From contig NZ_QUZT01000035.1 of the NCBI RefSeq assembly GCF_004682045.1, positions 1 to 64,000 on the forward strand: a stretch of DNA of 64,000 nucleotides. The letters are read 5' to 3'. The position numbers and the translations under genes were made by a program. The notes under the pieces were generated by a model. It saw nothing but the letters and a program-made list of their open reading frames with translations, searched no databases and was not told where the DNA came from. The stretch comes from Pseudomonas nabeulensis. GTDB taxonomy: Bacteria; Pseudomonadota; Gammaproteobacteria; Pseudomonadales; Pseudomonadaceae. Below, one piece after another: positions 25,832-35,145 of this stretch (position 1 is its first letter; each line of letters opens with the position of its first letter).

Positions 25832-28249
25832 ATGAGCGAAGAACAAACGTACGACTCGAGCAGCATTAAAGTGCTGAAAGGTTTGGATGCCGTACGCAAA
25901 CGTCCCGGTATGTACATCGGCGACACCGATGATGGTAGCGGTCTGCACCACATGGTGTTCGAGGTGGTCGATAACTCCATCGACGAAGCGCTGGCCGGTT
26001 ACTGCGACGATATCAGCATCATCATCCACCCGGATGAATCCATCACCGTGCGTGACAACGGTCGCGGCATCCCGGTTGATGTGCATAAAGAAGAAGGCGT
26101 CTCGGCGGCAGAGGTCATCATGACCGTGCTCCACGCTGGCGGTAAGTTCGACGATAACTCCTATAAAGTCTCCGGCGGTTTGCACGGTGTAGGTGTTTCC
26201 GTAGTGAACGCCCTGTCGGAAGAGCTGGTGTTGACCGTTCGCCGTAGCGGCAAGATCTGGGAACAGACCTACGTGCATGGCGTGCCTCAAGCACCCATGG
26301 CCATCGTCGGCGACAGTGAAACCACCGGTACCCAGATTCACTTCAAGGCCTCCAGCGAGACCTTCAAGAATATCCACTTCAGCTGGGACATCCTGGCCAA
26401 GCGTATTCGTGAACTGTCCTTCCTCAACTCCGGTGTGGGTATCGTCCTCAAGGACGAGCGCAGCGGCAAGGAAGAGCTGTTCAAGTACGAAGGCGGTCTG
26501 CGTGCGTTCGTTGAATACCTGAACACCAACAAGACTGCGGTCAACCAGGTGTTTCACTTCAACATCCAGCGTGAAGACGGCATCGGCGTGGAAATCGCCC
26601 TGCAGTGGAACGACAGCTTCAACGAGAACCTGTTGTGCTTCACCAACAACATTCCACAGCGCGATGGCGGTACTCACCTGGTGGGCTTCCGTTCCGCACT
26701 GACGCGTAACCTGAACACCTACATCGAAGCCGAAGGCTTGGCCAAGAAGCACAAAGTCGCCACTACCGGTGACGATGCGCGTGAAGGCCTGACCGCAATT
26801 ATCTCGGTGAAAGTACCGGATCCAAAGTTCAGCTCCCAGACCAAAGACAAGCTGGTGTCTTCCGAAGTGAAGACTGCTGTGGAACAGGAAATGGGCAAAT
26901 ACTTCTCCGACTTCCTGTTGGAGAACCCGAACGAAGCCAAGCTGGTCGTCGGCAAAATGATCGACGCGGCACGTGCCCGTGAAGCCGCACGTAAAGCCCG
27001 TGAGATGACCCGTCGTAAAGGCGCGCTCGACATCGCTGGCCTACCCGGCAAACTGGCCGACTGCCAGGAGAAGGACCCTGCCCTCTCCGAACTGTACCTG
27101 GTGGAAGGTGACTCTGCTGGCGGTTCCGCCAAGCAGGGTCGTAACCGTCGCACCCAGGCCATCCTGCCGTTGAAGGGTAAGATCCTCAACGTCGAGAAAG
27201 CCCGCTTCGACAAGATGATTTCCTCACAGGAAGTCGGCACCTTGATCACGGCGCTGGGCTGCGGTATTGGCCGTGACGAGTACAACATCGACAAGCTGCG
27301 CTATCACAACATCATCATCATGACCGATGCTGACGTCGACGGTTCGCACATCCGTACGCTTCTGTTGACCTTCTTCTTCCGTCAGTTGCCAGAGCTGATC
27401 GAGCGCGGCTATATCTACATCGCCCAGCCGCCGTTGTATAAAGTGAAAAAGGGCAAGCAAGAGCAATACATCAAAGACGACGACGCCATGGAAGAGTACA
27501 TGACGCAGTCGGCCCTGGAAGATGCCAGCCTGCACTTGAACGACGAAGCACCGGGCATCTCCGGTGAAGCGTTGGAGCGTCTGGTTAACGACTTCCGCAT
27601 GGTGATGAAGACCCTTAAGCGTCTGTCGCGCCTGTACCCTCAGGAGCTGACCGAGCACTTCATCTATCTGCCTGCCGTAAGCCTGGAACAGTTGGGCGAT
27701 CATGCAGCGATGCAGGATTGGCTGGCCCAGTACGAAGTGCGTCTGCGCACGGTCGAGAAGTCTGGCCTGGTGTACAAAGCCAGCCTGCGTGAAGACCGTG
27801 AACGTGGCGTGTGGCTGCCAGAGGTCGAGCTGATCTCCCACGGCCTGTCGAACTACGTCACCTTCAACCGCGACTTCTTCGGCAGCAACGACTACAAAAC
27901 CGTGGTGACCCTGGGCGCACAACTGAGCACCCTGTTGGACGACGGCGCTTATATCCAGCGTGGCGAACGCAAGAAGCAGGTCAAGGAATTCAAAGAAGCC
28001 CTTGATTGGCTGATGGCCGAAAGCACCAAGCGCCACACCATCCAGCGATACAAAGGTCTGGGCGAGATGAACCCGGACCAATTGTGGGAAACCACCATGG
28101 ACCCAAGCCAGCGTCGCATGCTGCGCGTCACCATCGAAGATGCCATTGGCGCAGACCAGATCTTCAACACCCTGATGGGTGATGCGGTCGAGCCTCGTCG
28201 TGACTTCATCGAGAGCAATGCGTTGGCGGTGTCTAACCTGGATTTCTGA
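25832..28249 (+). CDS. gyrB: DNA gyrase subunit B
   Basis: An 805-residue ATPase subunit of gyrase. The GHKL ATP site contains EVVDNSIDEA and GRGIPVDVH, followed by GGKFDDNSYKVSGGLHGVG. The TOPRIM domain has LVEGDSAGGSAKQGRNR and MTDADVDGSHIRTLLLTF. The C-terminus ends IESNALAVSNLDF. It supplies negative supercoils with GyrA (elsewhere). It follows recF by 4 bases, suggesting coupled expression. Confidence 0.98.
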   Translation: MSEEQTYDSSSIKVLKGLDAVRKRPGMYIGDTDDGSGLHHMVFEVVDNSIDEALAGYCDDISIIIHPDESITVRDNGRGIPVDVHKEEGVSAAEVIMTVLHAGGKFDDNSYKVSGGLHGVGVSVVNALSEELVLTVRRSGKIWEQTYVHGVPQAPMAIVGDSETTGTQIHFKASSETFKNIHFSWDILAKRIRELSFLNSGVGIVLKDERSGKEELFKYEGGLRAFVEYLNTNKTAVNQVFHFNIQREDGIGVEIALQWNDSFNENLLCFTNNIPQRDGGTHLVGFRSALTRNLNTYIEAEGLAKKHKVATTGDDAREGLTAIISVKVPDPKFSSQTKDKLVSSEVKTAVEQEMGKYFSDFLLENPNEAKLVVGKMIDAARAREAARKAREMTRRKGALDIAGLPGKLADCQEKDPALSELYLVEGDSAGGSAKQGRNRRTQAILPLKGKILNVEKARFDKMISSQEVGTLITALGCGIGRDEYNIDKLRYHNIIIMTDADVDGSHIRTLLLTFFFRQLPELIERGYIYIAQPPLYKVKKGKQEQYIKDDDAMEEYMTQSALEDASLHLNDEAPGISGEALERLVNDFRMVMKTLKRLSRLYPQELTEHFIYLPAVSLEQLGDHAAMQDWLAQYEVRLRTVEKSGLVYKASLREDRERGVWLPEVELISHGLSNYVTFNRDFFGSNDYKTVVTLGAQLSTLLDDGAYIQRGERKKQVKEFKEALDWLMAESTKRHTIQRYKGLGEMNPDQLWETTMDPSQRRMLRVTIEDAIGADQIFNTLMGDAVEPRRDFIESNALAVSNLDF

Positions 28250-28318
28250 TTCGGTGTAGGTGGGAAAAGTTAATTTCCACTGCGGTCAAAGTTAAGCTAT
28301 GTAGCCAAGGTTAGTTTC

Positions 28319-28387
28319 CACTTAGGCTGAAAGCAAAAAACCCGGCAGATCTGCATCTGCCGGGTTTTTTTGCTTTCAGCCTAAGTG
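28319..28387 (+). terminator. Unusually long hairpin terminator after gyrB
   Basis: The arms 28319-28350 and 28355-28387 form a 32-bp stem with one bulged T and a 4-base loop. The core CCCGGCAGAT/ATCTGCCGGG is flanked by six A and seven T, a typical bidirectional terminator. The stem then continues through GCTTTCAGCCTAAGTG on the outside, which is longer than transcription termination needs. Confidence 0.8.
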
Positions 28388-28607
28388 TTATCCGGTGGGT
28401 CTTTGGCGCTAGAAATTGGGTCGCGGTAGGGGCGGCAGGTAAATGCCGTTCCGACCGCGATCCCCGAAATCACCTATGGCACAAATGCTGTTGTCATCCA
28501 CCGTGACTCAAGTTTCGGCCCACAGAGCTGGGGTTGAGTACGGAGTCCGTCCTGCGATGCGATGCGAGGCGTAAGCTTCTTCCCTGTTGCCTATGCGGAT
28601 CATACCG
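28388..28607. other. Gene-free stretch between the gyrB terminator and the ietS-like gene
   Basis: No intact gene is seen. The minus strand has a short open stretch from 28507 to a TAG at 28409, bounded upstream by a stop. Its 32 residues end GDRGRNGIYLPPLPRPNF and could be the tail of a decayed gene; I do not recognise it. Upstream at 28268-28284 and 28309-28325 are two imperfect copies of GTTAATTTCCACT-like sequence. Confidence 0.3.
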
Positions 28608-31100
28608 TCAAACCAGAACGACATTTTCTGGAGCGATCTTGGCAGCGATTACGCTGTAAATGTCAGTATCAACCTCAGGGACTTTGATCGAAATAATTAG
28701 CGCATATCGTGCCAGGCTGTCATACCGCTCCAAAGCCCCCCTAGTCTTCCACCATCCTAATGATGGGTACACGGCAAGATAGCCACGGCTTGCTAGCTCG
28801 GCTGCAGTGCCTTTCCAAGTGTCCTGATGGAGCGAACCACGATGGCGTTTCTGTTTACCTAGAGTCCACGCCGGGTCATTGTCATGGTTCGGCACTCCAT
28901 TTTCATCGTCGAGCGCAGCGGCATTTACCCTGGCTCTGAACCGAGGTACATCCTCCGTCGGGCGTTTTACGTCGAAGCGAAGACCGTGGGATTCATATCG
29001 ATAGCGAGATCTTCCGCGGGCGGATGGATTAGGTTCGATGAAGTAGGACAACGTGACGGTCATCTCAACTTCGGTTGCCCCCAATGCTTCAAGTTCGTCC
29101 TTAGGCCAGGGTAGCTCGTGCAGGTGCATTTCTCGTGGAGAGGGGTCTTTACCTCTTAACTTTTTAAAGGGTTGGAGGGCGTCCTCGACAATCAGCGTCA
29201 GCGAGTTAGATGCGCTCCATTGGGCCCGCTCCAGGCTGGGAACGCCAAAGCCACAATGCCTAACCAGACGTTCGTAGTCCTGTTTTGTTGGATTACGATT
29301 TTGCGGAAGAAACATTTGCTTCATCGCATCAGTCCATTCAGCAGAATGAACGATCAATGCCCGGATGGTTTCAGGCCAGCGCGCTGGGTATGCGGCCATT
29401 ATCTGAGCTGCCATCCGGGAGCAAAGCGAGGTCGCGGCGCTGGTGGCAGTGGCCAATGTCAGATGGCGGTCGACTGGGCGATTATGCGTTGTCAGCAGTG
29501 ATAGCTCCCCTGCAGTGGCAGGGCCCAGCAGCTCATCATGGATCAGATTACCTCCCTCGAAGAGCACATCTGGTTTCAGGGGATAATGGCTGATCCAGTT
29601 CTGCGACGTTGTACTGAATGGGCTCAGGCCTCCCTGTGCGGCCACAGCTCTCAAGCCTGGTGCGAGCTCGACTAGATCGGTAAATGCTCCGACAGTTAAT
29701 GAATTCCAAGCCTGCGCAGGATCGCAAATACCCATCAATGTATTGCTACTTGGATAGTCCACCCATTCACTGCTCTCTCGAATGTTACCTGCAGAAACCA
29801 CAAATAGCCGTGGGATTGCTCCTTGGCCATCTGCATCAAAGGCAAGTCGGTCAAGGGCGGATGACCAGGATGAGGGGCGGCCCCGATCTCGGCCATCTAC
29901 GGTAGTGACTGCCATGCTGAACAGTCGTGCTCTAAGAGGTGCCGTTATCTCGGGGCGAGCTACTGCTTCGACTGTATTGAAGCCAAAATTCTTCTCATCT
30001 CCAGCATTTGCTCCGTCGCTTGGTAGCAGCTTCACAGACTCAAGACGATGTTCAATGATCAGAGGTTCCGCTGATCTTAATGTATGGGTTAAATCGCCAT
30101 AGAGGGCTAACCCTGCCATGCTGGTACCATGGCCATGGCGATCATCAACACCCCAATCCGGCTCGATAGTGTGAAGGTCTGGTTCCACAAGTGCTGGAGT
30201 TAAAAGTGGGTGGCCGTGGTTCACGCCCGTATCAAGAATGCAGATGTGCGGAGTATTCTCTGAGGAGGTGAAGGTTGTTCTGCCTAGAAGTTCAGCAGCC
30301 CATTCGTGCTGCTCTGTAGGTGTAAACGAATCAAAAAAATCCGCCGTTTCCTTTGCCCTGCGTAATTCAGCGATGCTGTTAAGAGTCAGAACTGACTGCT
30401 GTAGCTGTGCTTTGCTGCACTGGATTGTCAGCACTGTTCGTTCTGGGAAATTAAGCCTTCCCTCCAATACTCGAATACCAAGTAGCTGAGCGGCCTGAAT
30501 GAAGCTTGCAGCTACCAGGTCGCGATTATCCCTGATGGGTAACCAAGCCTCCCACCATATAATCTCGTTTTCGTCTGTAGGAAAAAATGCTGGAGCATCC
30601 GTCCACAGTGCCTCTAGTTGAGCCACATGGATGGATTGAATCGTGTTGACTAGGGCTTTATGGTCAAGGCTTCGACCTGTAGAACCTTTACGATCATCAA
30701 GGTACTCGCTGATGACCCGTTCAAAATAATCGAGCTTGCCATCCGGGACAAAAACGGTCGCAAAGCCTTTTTCTCCTTCTTCTTTATAATTGAGAAGTTC
30801 GATCCCCTTGGGTTTATTTGCCAAACTTTCAAAAGCGAGCTTGATATCGTCGAAGCTTTCAAACTGAACTCGGAGACCTACGCCGTCTTGGATTCCAAGT
30901 GCCGCTTGTTCTTCTTTCGCCTGCTCCGCAACAGGCCGAAGCTGCTGGAGCTGTTCTCGCAAAGCATTGCCGTGGATGGCACGGTCACGTGCAGGAAGCG
31001 GTGGAGGCCTTACCGGAACCCTATGGGAGGTGAAAGGCTCTGCGGATGATGTATTCTGGGGAAATAGATGCGGGAGGTTTTCTCCGCGTTGATCCGTCAT
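28608..31100 (-). CDS. ietS: Subtilisin-like (S8) serine protease, IetS-type
   Basis: An 830-residue protein with a central subtilase domain. The catalytic triad is visible as Asp290 (CILDTGV), His324 (RHGHGTSMAG) and Ser554 (TATSAAT, where most relatives have GTSxA). The oxyanion Asn439 is in VVSAGN. About 280 residues without a recognised domain precede the catalytic domain; no signal peptide is seen, so it should act in the cytoplasm. It lies 19 bases after an AAA+ ATPase gene. This pairing is that of IetA/IetS, described as a plasmid stability and incompatibility module of Agrobacterium and later counted among anti-phage systems. Composition is more A+T-rich than the flanking core genes. 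The family name is inferred from architecture and pairing. Confidence 0.82.
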   Translation of the reverse strand: MTDQRGENLPHLFPQNTSSAEPFTSHRVPVRPPPLPARDRAIHGNALREQLQQLRPVAEQAKEEQAALGIQDGVGLRVQFESFDDIKLAFESLANKPKGIELLNYKEEGEKGFATVFVPDGKLDYFERVISEYLDDRKGSTGRSLDHKALVNTIQSIHVAQLEALWTDAPAFFPTDENEIIWWEAWLPIRDNRDLVAASFIQAAQLLGIRVLEGRLNFPERTVLTIQCSKAQLQQSVLTLNSIAELRRAKETADFFDSFTPTEQHEWAAELLGRTTFTSSENTPHICILDTGVNHGHPLLTPALVEPDLHTIEPDWGVDDRHGHGTSMAGLALYGDLTHTLRSAEPLIIEHRLESVKLLPSDGANAGDEKNFGFNTVEAVARPEITAPLRARLFSMAVTTVDGRDRGRPSSWSSALDRLAFDADGQGAIPRLFVVSAGNIRESSEWVDYPSSNTLMGICDPAQAWNSLTVGAFTDLVELAPGLRAVAAQGGLSPFSTTSQNWISHYPLKPDVLFEGGNLIHDELLGPATAGELSLLTTHNRPVDRHLTLATATSAATSLCSRMAAQIMAAYPARWPETIRALIVHSAEWTDAMKQMFLPQNRNPTKQDYERLVRHCGFGVPSLERAQWSASNSLTLIVEDALQPFKKLRGKDPSPREMHLHELPWPKDELEALGATEVEMTVTLSYFIEPNPSARGRSRYRYESHGLRFDVKRPTEDVPRFRARVNAAALDDENGVPNHDNDPAWTLGKQKRHRGSLHQDTWKGTAAELASRGYLAVYPSLGWWKTRGALERYDSLARYALIISIKVPEVDTDIYSVIAAKIAPENVVLV

Positions 31101-31119
31101 CGCGATACTGCTCTTTGAA

Positions 31120-32115
31120 TTATGTATCGATTAGTATTTTCTTACTGATCAGCTTCCGCTCTTCCAACATCTTTAAGACATCAGAATCCGTGATCGATGC
31201 ACGGTCATGAATAATTGCATCTTTGAGGGTATCGTCTGCCGCCCGTGCCACGTCGGCATAGCTCAGACCGCTGGCTTTATCTGCGAGCTTTGACCAAGCC
31301 AACCGTTTCGGTTTAAAGGCCGATAAACGATTCTTTAGCACTGCGATGATTTGCTCTGCTTCGGGAAGTCCGTACTGGATCATGTCGTCAAACCGACGGA
31401 ACAAGGCGTAGTCCAAAATCTCGGGGTGGTTTGTAGCCGCGATTACCAGACTGTGGGACTGATCCTGCTCCAGCATTTGCAAAAAACTATTCAAAACGCG
31501 CCGTATCTCGCCGACGTCATTTGCCTGGCCACGTTGCGAACCGATGGCATCGAACTCGTCAAAAAAATAGACACCGCGTACTTCCGTTATGGCATCAAAG
31601 ACCTGACGCAGTTTGGCGGCGGTCTCCCCCATGAATTTGGTGATCAAGGCATCGAGTCGCACAACAAACAGCGGAACACCCAACTCACTTGCCAATGCAG
31701 AGGCGGTCAGTGTTTTGCCAGTGCCTGGTGGCCCGACCAATAACAGTTTCCGGCGAGGTGAAAGCCCGTGTGCACGGATCTTCGTATGGTTCTGCTGCTC
31801 TTTGATGATCCGATGCAAACGCATAGCAACTTGATCGTCCAGGATCATGTCGGAAAGTCGAGCTTGTGGATAAGAGGCCTGGAGAAGTCCGACCAACTCA
31901 CCACGAGGTTGGCTGATAGGGATCGTTTTGTTCAGTACTTTTGAAGAGGGCCGAGCTTTCGCGGCATCGATCAGAGCTTTGAGCTCTTCTGCCAGTTTTC
32001 CATGGCCGAGCTTTGCCTCGTGCGCTGCAACCTGCATCGCGACGGAGAAGAAGTGGCTGTCATCACCAGTAATGTGAGATTTCAGCAGTGCTTTGAGCTG
32101 ATCGGCGCTTGCCAT
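31120..32115 (-). CDS. ietA: AAA+ ATPase, IetA-type
   Basis: A 331-residue cytosolic ATPase. Walker A GPPGTGKT is at residues 128-135, Walker B YFFDEFDA at about 183-190, sensor-1 Asn229 in AATNHPE, and an arginine pair at 240-241 (ALFRRFDD) at the arginine-finger position. The fold resembles FtsH/Cdc48-like AAA modules. The first 110 residues are a helical N-domain. It is the upstream partner of the S8 protease; in the Agrobacterium pair the ATPase is reported to protect against the protease. GAGG seven bases before the ATG supports the start. One perfect DnaA box lies at 31865-31873. Confidence 0.83.
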   Translation of the reverse strand: MASADQLKALLKSHITGDDSHFFSVAMQVAAHEAKLGHGKLAEELKALIDAAKARPSSKVLNKTIPISQPRGELVGLLQASYPQARLSDMILDDQVAMRLHRIIKEQQNHTKIRAHGLSPRRKLLLVGPPGTGKTLTASALASELGVPLFVVRLDALITKFMGETAAKLRQVFDAITEVRGVYFFDEFDAIGSQRGQANDVGEIRRVLNSFLQMLEQDQSHSLVIAATNHPEILDYALFRRFDDMIQYGLPEAEQIIAVLKNRLSAFKPKRLAWSKLADKASGLSYADVARAADDTLKDAIIHDRASITDSDVLKMLEERKLISKKILIDT

Positions 32116-32494
32116 AGGTTGACCTCATGCTAGCCATGCATTATAGGCCTGATTAGGTTTGCCTTGCATAAAAGTAGCTTCGGCACAGCAAAAGGCTGGA
32201 TTTCCCGAAGGTATAGATTTTCTCGCGCTCGATAGTCTGGAAGGAGTATGCGATATGCCCGATGGATCAATACCGGAGATAACGAAAACGTCAGTCGTGT
32301 CTCATACCTTGTGTGTTACTACCTGCTTCAGCGAATATTGATTCAGCCGTAATTTAAAAGCCAACCACCATGCAGTCCGAGGTTCTTAATGACCGAACCT
32401 CAGTCGTTCGATAGTCTCGATGTTTTTCTGATGGGCTGAGGATTGTAGCGTTAGGCTATAGCCTTCCCCTGAGATGTAGAGGCTGAAGCGGGTG
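32116..32494. other. Intergenic region between ietA and the primase-helicase gene
   Basis: This 379-base AT-rich stretch separates divergent genes and should hold both promoters. An inverted repeat GAGGTTC/GAACCTC (32379-32401, 9-base loop) is a candidate operator. A 28-codon ORF starts at ATG 32255 with AAGGAG eight bases upstream and ends at 32341; it has no recognisable motif and may be chance. Confidence 0.4.
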
Positions 32495-34909
32495 ATGGAC
32501 CCAAATCTGGTGGCGAAGCTACAGGCCGAAAATGCACGGCTGATTGCCTTGTTGGATACTCATGGTATCGAATGGAGGCTGCCTAATGAGCTGGTCAAGC
32601 TACCAGTGGCTCTACTTGAGCGTTCGCAACAACTCAATACTGATGAAAAGCTTGCCCTATTCCGAAGCTTGTTTCGTGGTAGGACGGACGTTTACCCCAT
32701 CCGCTGGGAAAGTAAGACGGGCAAATCAGGATACGCACCCGCCTGCGCAAACGAATGGAGGCCTGGCGTTTGTGAGAAGCCCCGAATTAAATGTGGCGAC
32801 TGCGGTAATCGCCAACTGCTTCCGCTGACCGATGAGGTAGTTTATCGCCATCTGGCGGGCGAAGTGGTCGTCGGTATCTACCCCCTACTCTCTGATCACA
32901 CTTGTTGTTTTTTGGCGGTCGACTTCGATGAGGCCTAATGGCGTGATGATTCCAAAGCTTTTGTGCAGTCATGCCATGAGCTGAACGTCCCGGTGGCGCT
33001 TGAAATATCGCGCTCAGGCCAAGGGGCTCATGGCTGGATTTTCTTTGAGCGTAATGTTCCTGCCTGCGATGCGCGCCGCCTCGGTGCCGCAATCATCAGC
33101 CATGCCTGTGAGCGCACCCGGCAGTTGGCGCTCAGCTCCTATGATCGACTGTTTCCAAACCAGGACTATATGCCCAAAGGCGGCTTTGGAAATCTCATCG
33201 CGCTCCCTTTACAAAAGCGGGCCAGAGCCCAAAACAATTGCGTTTTTGTAGACGACTCGTTTGAGCCTCATCCTGATCAATGGGCCTTCCTGGCATCGAT
33301 TCAGCGCATGAGTCCAGAAGATATCCAGCCCGTTATTATCCAGGCGATGGGTAATCGGGACCCGTTAGGTGTCGCCTATTTCGATGACGAAGGTGATGCA
33401 GAACCTTGGAAAGATCGTGAATCGAGATCACGTAAATTGACATGCCCGTTGCCTGATGCTCTGAACATCACGCTGGCTAACTTAATTTACTTTGAAAAGT
33501 CGGAATTACCACCGCCATTGGCAAACCAGCTTGTCCGGCTCGCTGCCTTTCAAAATCCTGAGTTCTACAAAGCTCAGGCCATGCGCATGTCAGTGTGGAA
33601 CAAGCCGAGGATTATTGGCTGTGCCCAGAACTTCCCCAAACATATTGCTTTACCACGTGGCTGTTTGGATGCGGCGCTGAGGCTTTTAGAGGAAAGCGGG
33701 GTTACCCCTATTCTCAAAGACGAACGCTTCGGGGGCGCCCCCATCGACGTGAGTTTTCTCGGGGCCCTGCGGTCTGACCAAGAGGCTGCTGTCAGCGTAA
33801 TGCTAAGTCATGACACCGGTATCCTCTGCGCACCGACAGCTTTTGGTAAGACGGTGAGTGCTGCTGCATTGATTGCCGCACGTGGCATTAACACGTTGGT
33901 GCTTGTGCATCGGACGGAACTGTTAAGGCAGTGGCAAGAGCGCTTGCAGGCGTTCTTGGGAGTCGGGAATGGTGTCGTTGGTAATCTTGGGGGCGGAAAA
34001 GCAAAGCTTACAGGCATCATCGACATTGCCGTAATGCAGTCGTTATCGCGAAAAGGCGAGATAAGCGATCAGGTAAAAAGCTACGGCCAAATCATCGTTG
34101 ATGAGTGTCATCACCTATCAGCAGTATCATTCGAGGCACTTCTGAGAAGCGCGACCGCGCGGTACGTACTGGGACTCACTGCAACCCCAGTGCGTCGAGA
34201 TGGGCAGCAGCCTATTATTTTCATGCAGTGCGGACCGATCCGACATTCTGCTGCTCGACCAACAAGTGCGCCCCATGACCTATCTGTCGTGCCTCGATTG
34301 CTGCCCAAACCAATAGTGGTCCCTGAGGGCTTTGGAATTCAGGACGTCTTTCGGCGTCTAGCCGACGATTCTGAGCGGACAGCCAAAATCGTCTCGGAGA
34401 TTGAGCTGGCGTACAACGAAGGGCGAAAAATTCTAGTGCTAACGGAGCGGACGGAACATGTGGATGCCCTTGAATTAGAATTGAAGCAGCGCGTGCATAA
34501 CCTTTTTACGCTTCATGGGCGAGTGCCTAAGAAACAGCGTATTTCCCGTATGCATGAGCTTGAGTCCCTTCCCCCCGATGCTCCACGAGTGCTGCTGGCA
34601 ACAGGAAAACTAGTAGGTGAAGGCTTCGATCATCCGCCGTTGGATACGCTGGTGCTGGCAATGCCCATCTCGTGGAAGGGTATCCTTCAGCAATATGTAG
34701 GGCGGTTGCATCGATCACATGCCGATAAGGTCGACGTGCGAGTGATCGACTTCGTTGACGCGGGCAATGCTGCATTGATGAGGATGTGGGATAAACGGCA
34801 GGCGGGGTACAAAGCGATGGGTTACCGAATGGCTGACTCCCTTGCCACGATGGACTTGCTCTGGCAGAACGGTTCCTTTTTGGATGCCGCCAGCAAGCTC
34901 CTTCATTAG
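32495..34909 (+). pseudogene. TOTE-type archaeo-eukaryotic primase fused to a superfamily 2 helicase, split by an in-frame stop
   Basis: One reading frame of about 805 codons is interrupted only by TAA at 32936-32938. The first part (147 residues) has a helical start, a zinc-binding cluster (Cys84, Cys93, Cys100, Cys103 around CANEWRPGVC and KCGDC) and the primase catalytic motif VDFDEA with Asp143 and Asp145. The stop comes two codons after that motif. The same frame resumes with the second primase motif SRSGQGAHGW, then a DEAD/DEAH-like helicase with PTAFGKT, DECHH, TATP and QYVGRLHR. This order matches the primase-helicase of TOTE conflict systems. The nonsense codon could be a real knockout, a sequencing error or a readthrough site. 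The GTG or ATG at 32492/32495 starts the frame. Confidence 0.78.
32963..34909 (+). CDS. Possible separately translated C-terminal part: half primase domain plus SF2 helicase
   Basis: If translation restarts after the TAA at 32936-32938, the first usable start is the GTG at 32963, giving 648 residues. Visible motifs are the primase SRSGQGAHGW (16-25), helicase motif I PTAFGKT (291-297), motif II DECH (380-383), motif III TATP (406-409) and motif VI QYVGRLHR near residue 595. No convincing ribosome-binding site precedes this GTG, so production would depend on reinitiation from the upstream fragment. Without the DFD motif this part cannot have normal primase activity, but the helicase core looks intact. 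Confidence 0.5.
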   Translation: MQSCHELNVPVALEISRSGQGAHGWIFFERNVPACDARRLGAAIISHACERTRQLALSSYDRLFPNQDYMPKGGFGNLIALPLQKRARAQNNCVFVDDSFEPHPDQWAFLASIQRMSPEDIQPVIIQAMGNRDPLGVAYFDDEGDAEPWKDRESRSRKLTCPLPDALNITLANLIYFEKSELPPPLANQLVRLAAFQNPEFYKAQAMRMSVWNKPRIIGCAQNFPKHIALPRGCLDAALRLLEESGVTPILKDERFGGAPIDVSFLGALRSDQEAAVSVMLSHDTGILCAPTAFGKTVSAAALIAARGINTLVLVHRTELLRQWQERLQAFLGVGNGVVGNLGGGKAKLTGIIDIAVMQSLSRKGEISDQVKSYGQIIVDECHHLSAVSFEALLRSATARYVLGLTATPVRRDGQQPIIFMQCGPIRHSAARPTSAPHDLSVVPRLLPKPIVVPEGFGIQDVFRRLADDSERTAKIVSEIELAYNEGRKILVLTERTEHVDALELELKQRVHNLFTLHGRVPKKQRISRMHELESLPPDAPRVLLATGKLVGEGFDHPPLDTLVLAMPISWKGILQQYVGRLHRSHADKVDVRVIDFVDAGNAALMRMWDKRQAGYKAMGYRMADSLATMDLLWQNGSFLDAASKLLH

Positions 34910-35003
34910 GTGAGGATGCTGGTTATGAAAACAACATTTAATAAGGTCAATAGTCCGCAGTACGACACTAATTGTTGCTCAGATGTGACAGTTATCGTGC
35001 CCA

Positions 35004-35019
35004 TGTTCCATGTGGAACC
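35004..35019. other. parS: parS-like site, central mismatch
   Basis: TGTTCCATGTGGAACC differs from the parS palindrome at one central base and at the last base. It lies 142 bases from the next parS-like site, in the gap at the right edge of the accessory insertion. Confidence 0.65.
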
Positions 35020-35084
35020 CTGATTCCACCTAGGGTAGCCATGACACTTAATATGCCCATCGACATTCGGGTCGCCGTTAAACG

Positions 35085-35117
35085 AAAAAGGCCAACGCTT
35101 AGCGTTGGCCTTTTTTA
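35085..35117. terminator. Bidirectional terminator between the primase-helicase gene and the response regulator
   Basis: GGCCAACGC and GCGTTGGCC (9-bp stem, 3-base loop) are flanked by AAAAA and TTTTTT. It lies between two convergent genes and can serve both strands. Confidence 0.88.
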
Positions 35118-35145
35118 TTAGGTGAAACCAATGGGGTTTCCAAAT

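Noticed and set aside
28409..28507. Short minus-strand frame ending GRNGIYLPPLPRPNF as a decayed gene
   Set aside because: It is 32 codons, bounded by a stop upstream, with no family I can recognise. It is kept only as a note in the intergenic entry.
28316..35036. TTCCACTTAGGCT (28316-28328) and TTCCACCTAGGGT (35024-35036) as possible attachment-site repeats flanking the accessory genes
   Set aside because: Only 11 of 13 bases agree and there is no integrase, tRNA gene or target-site duplication pattern; chance similarity is likely.
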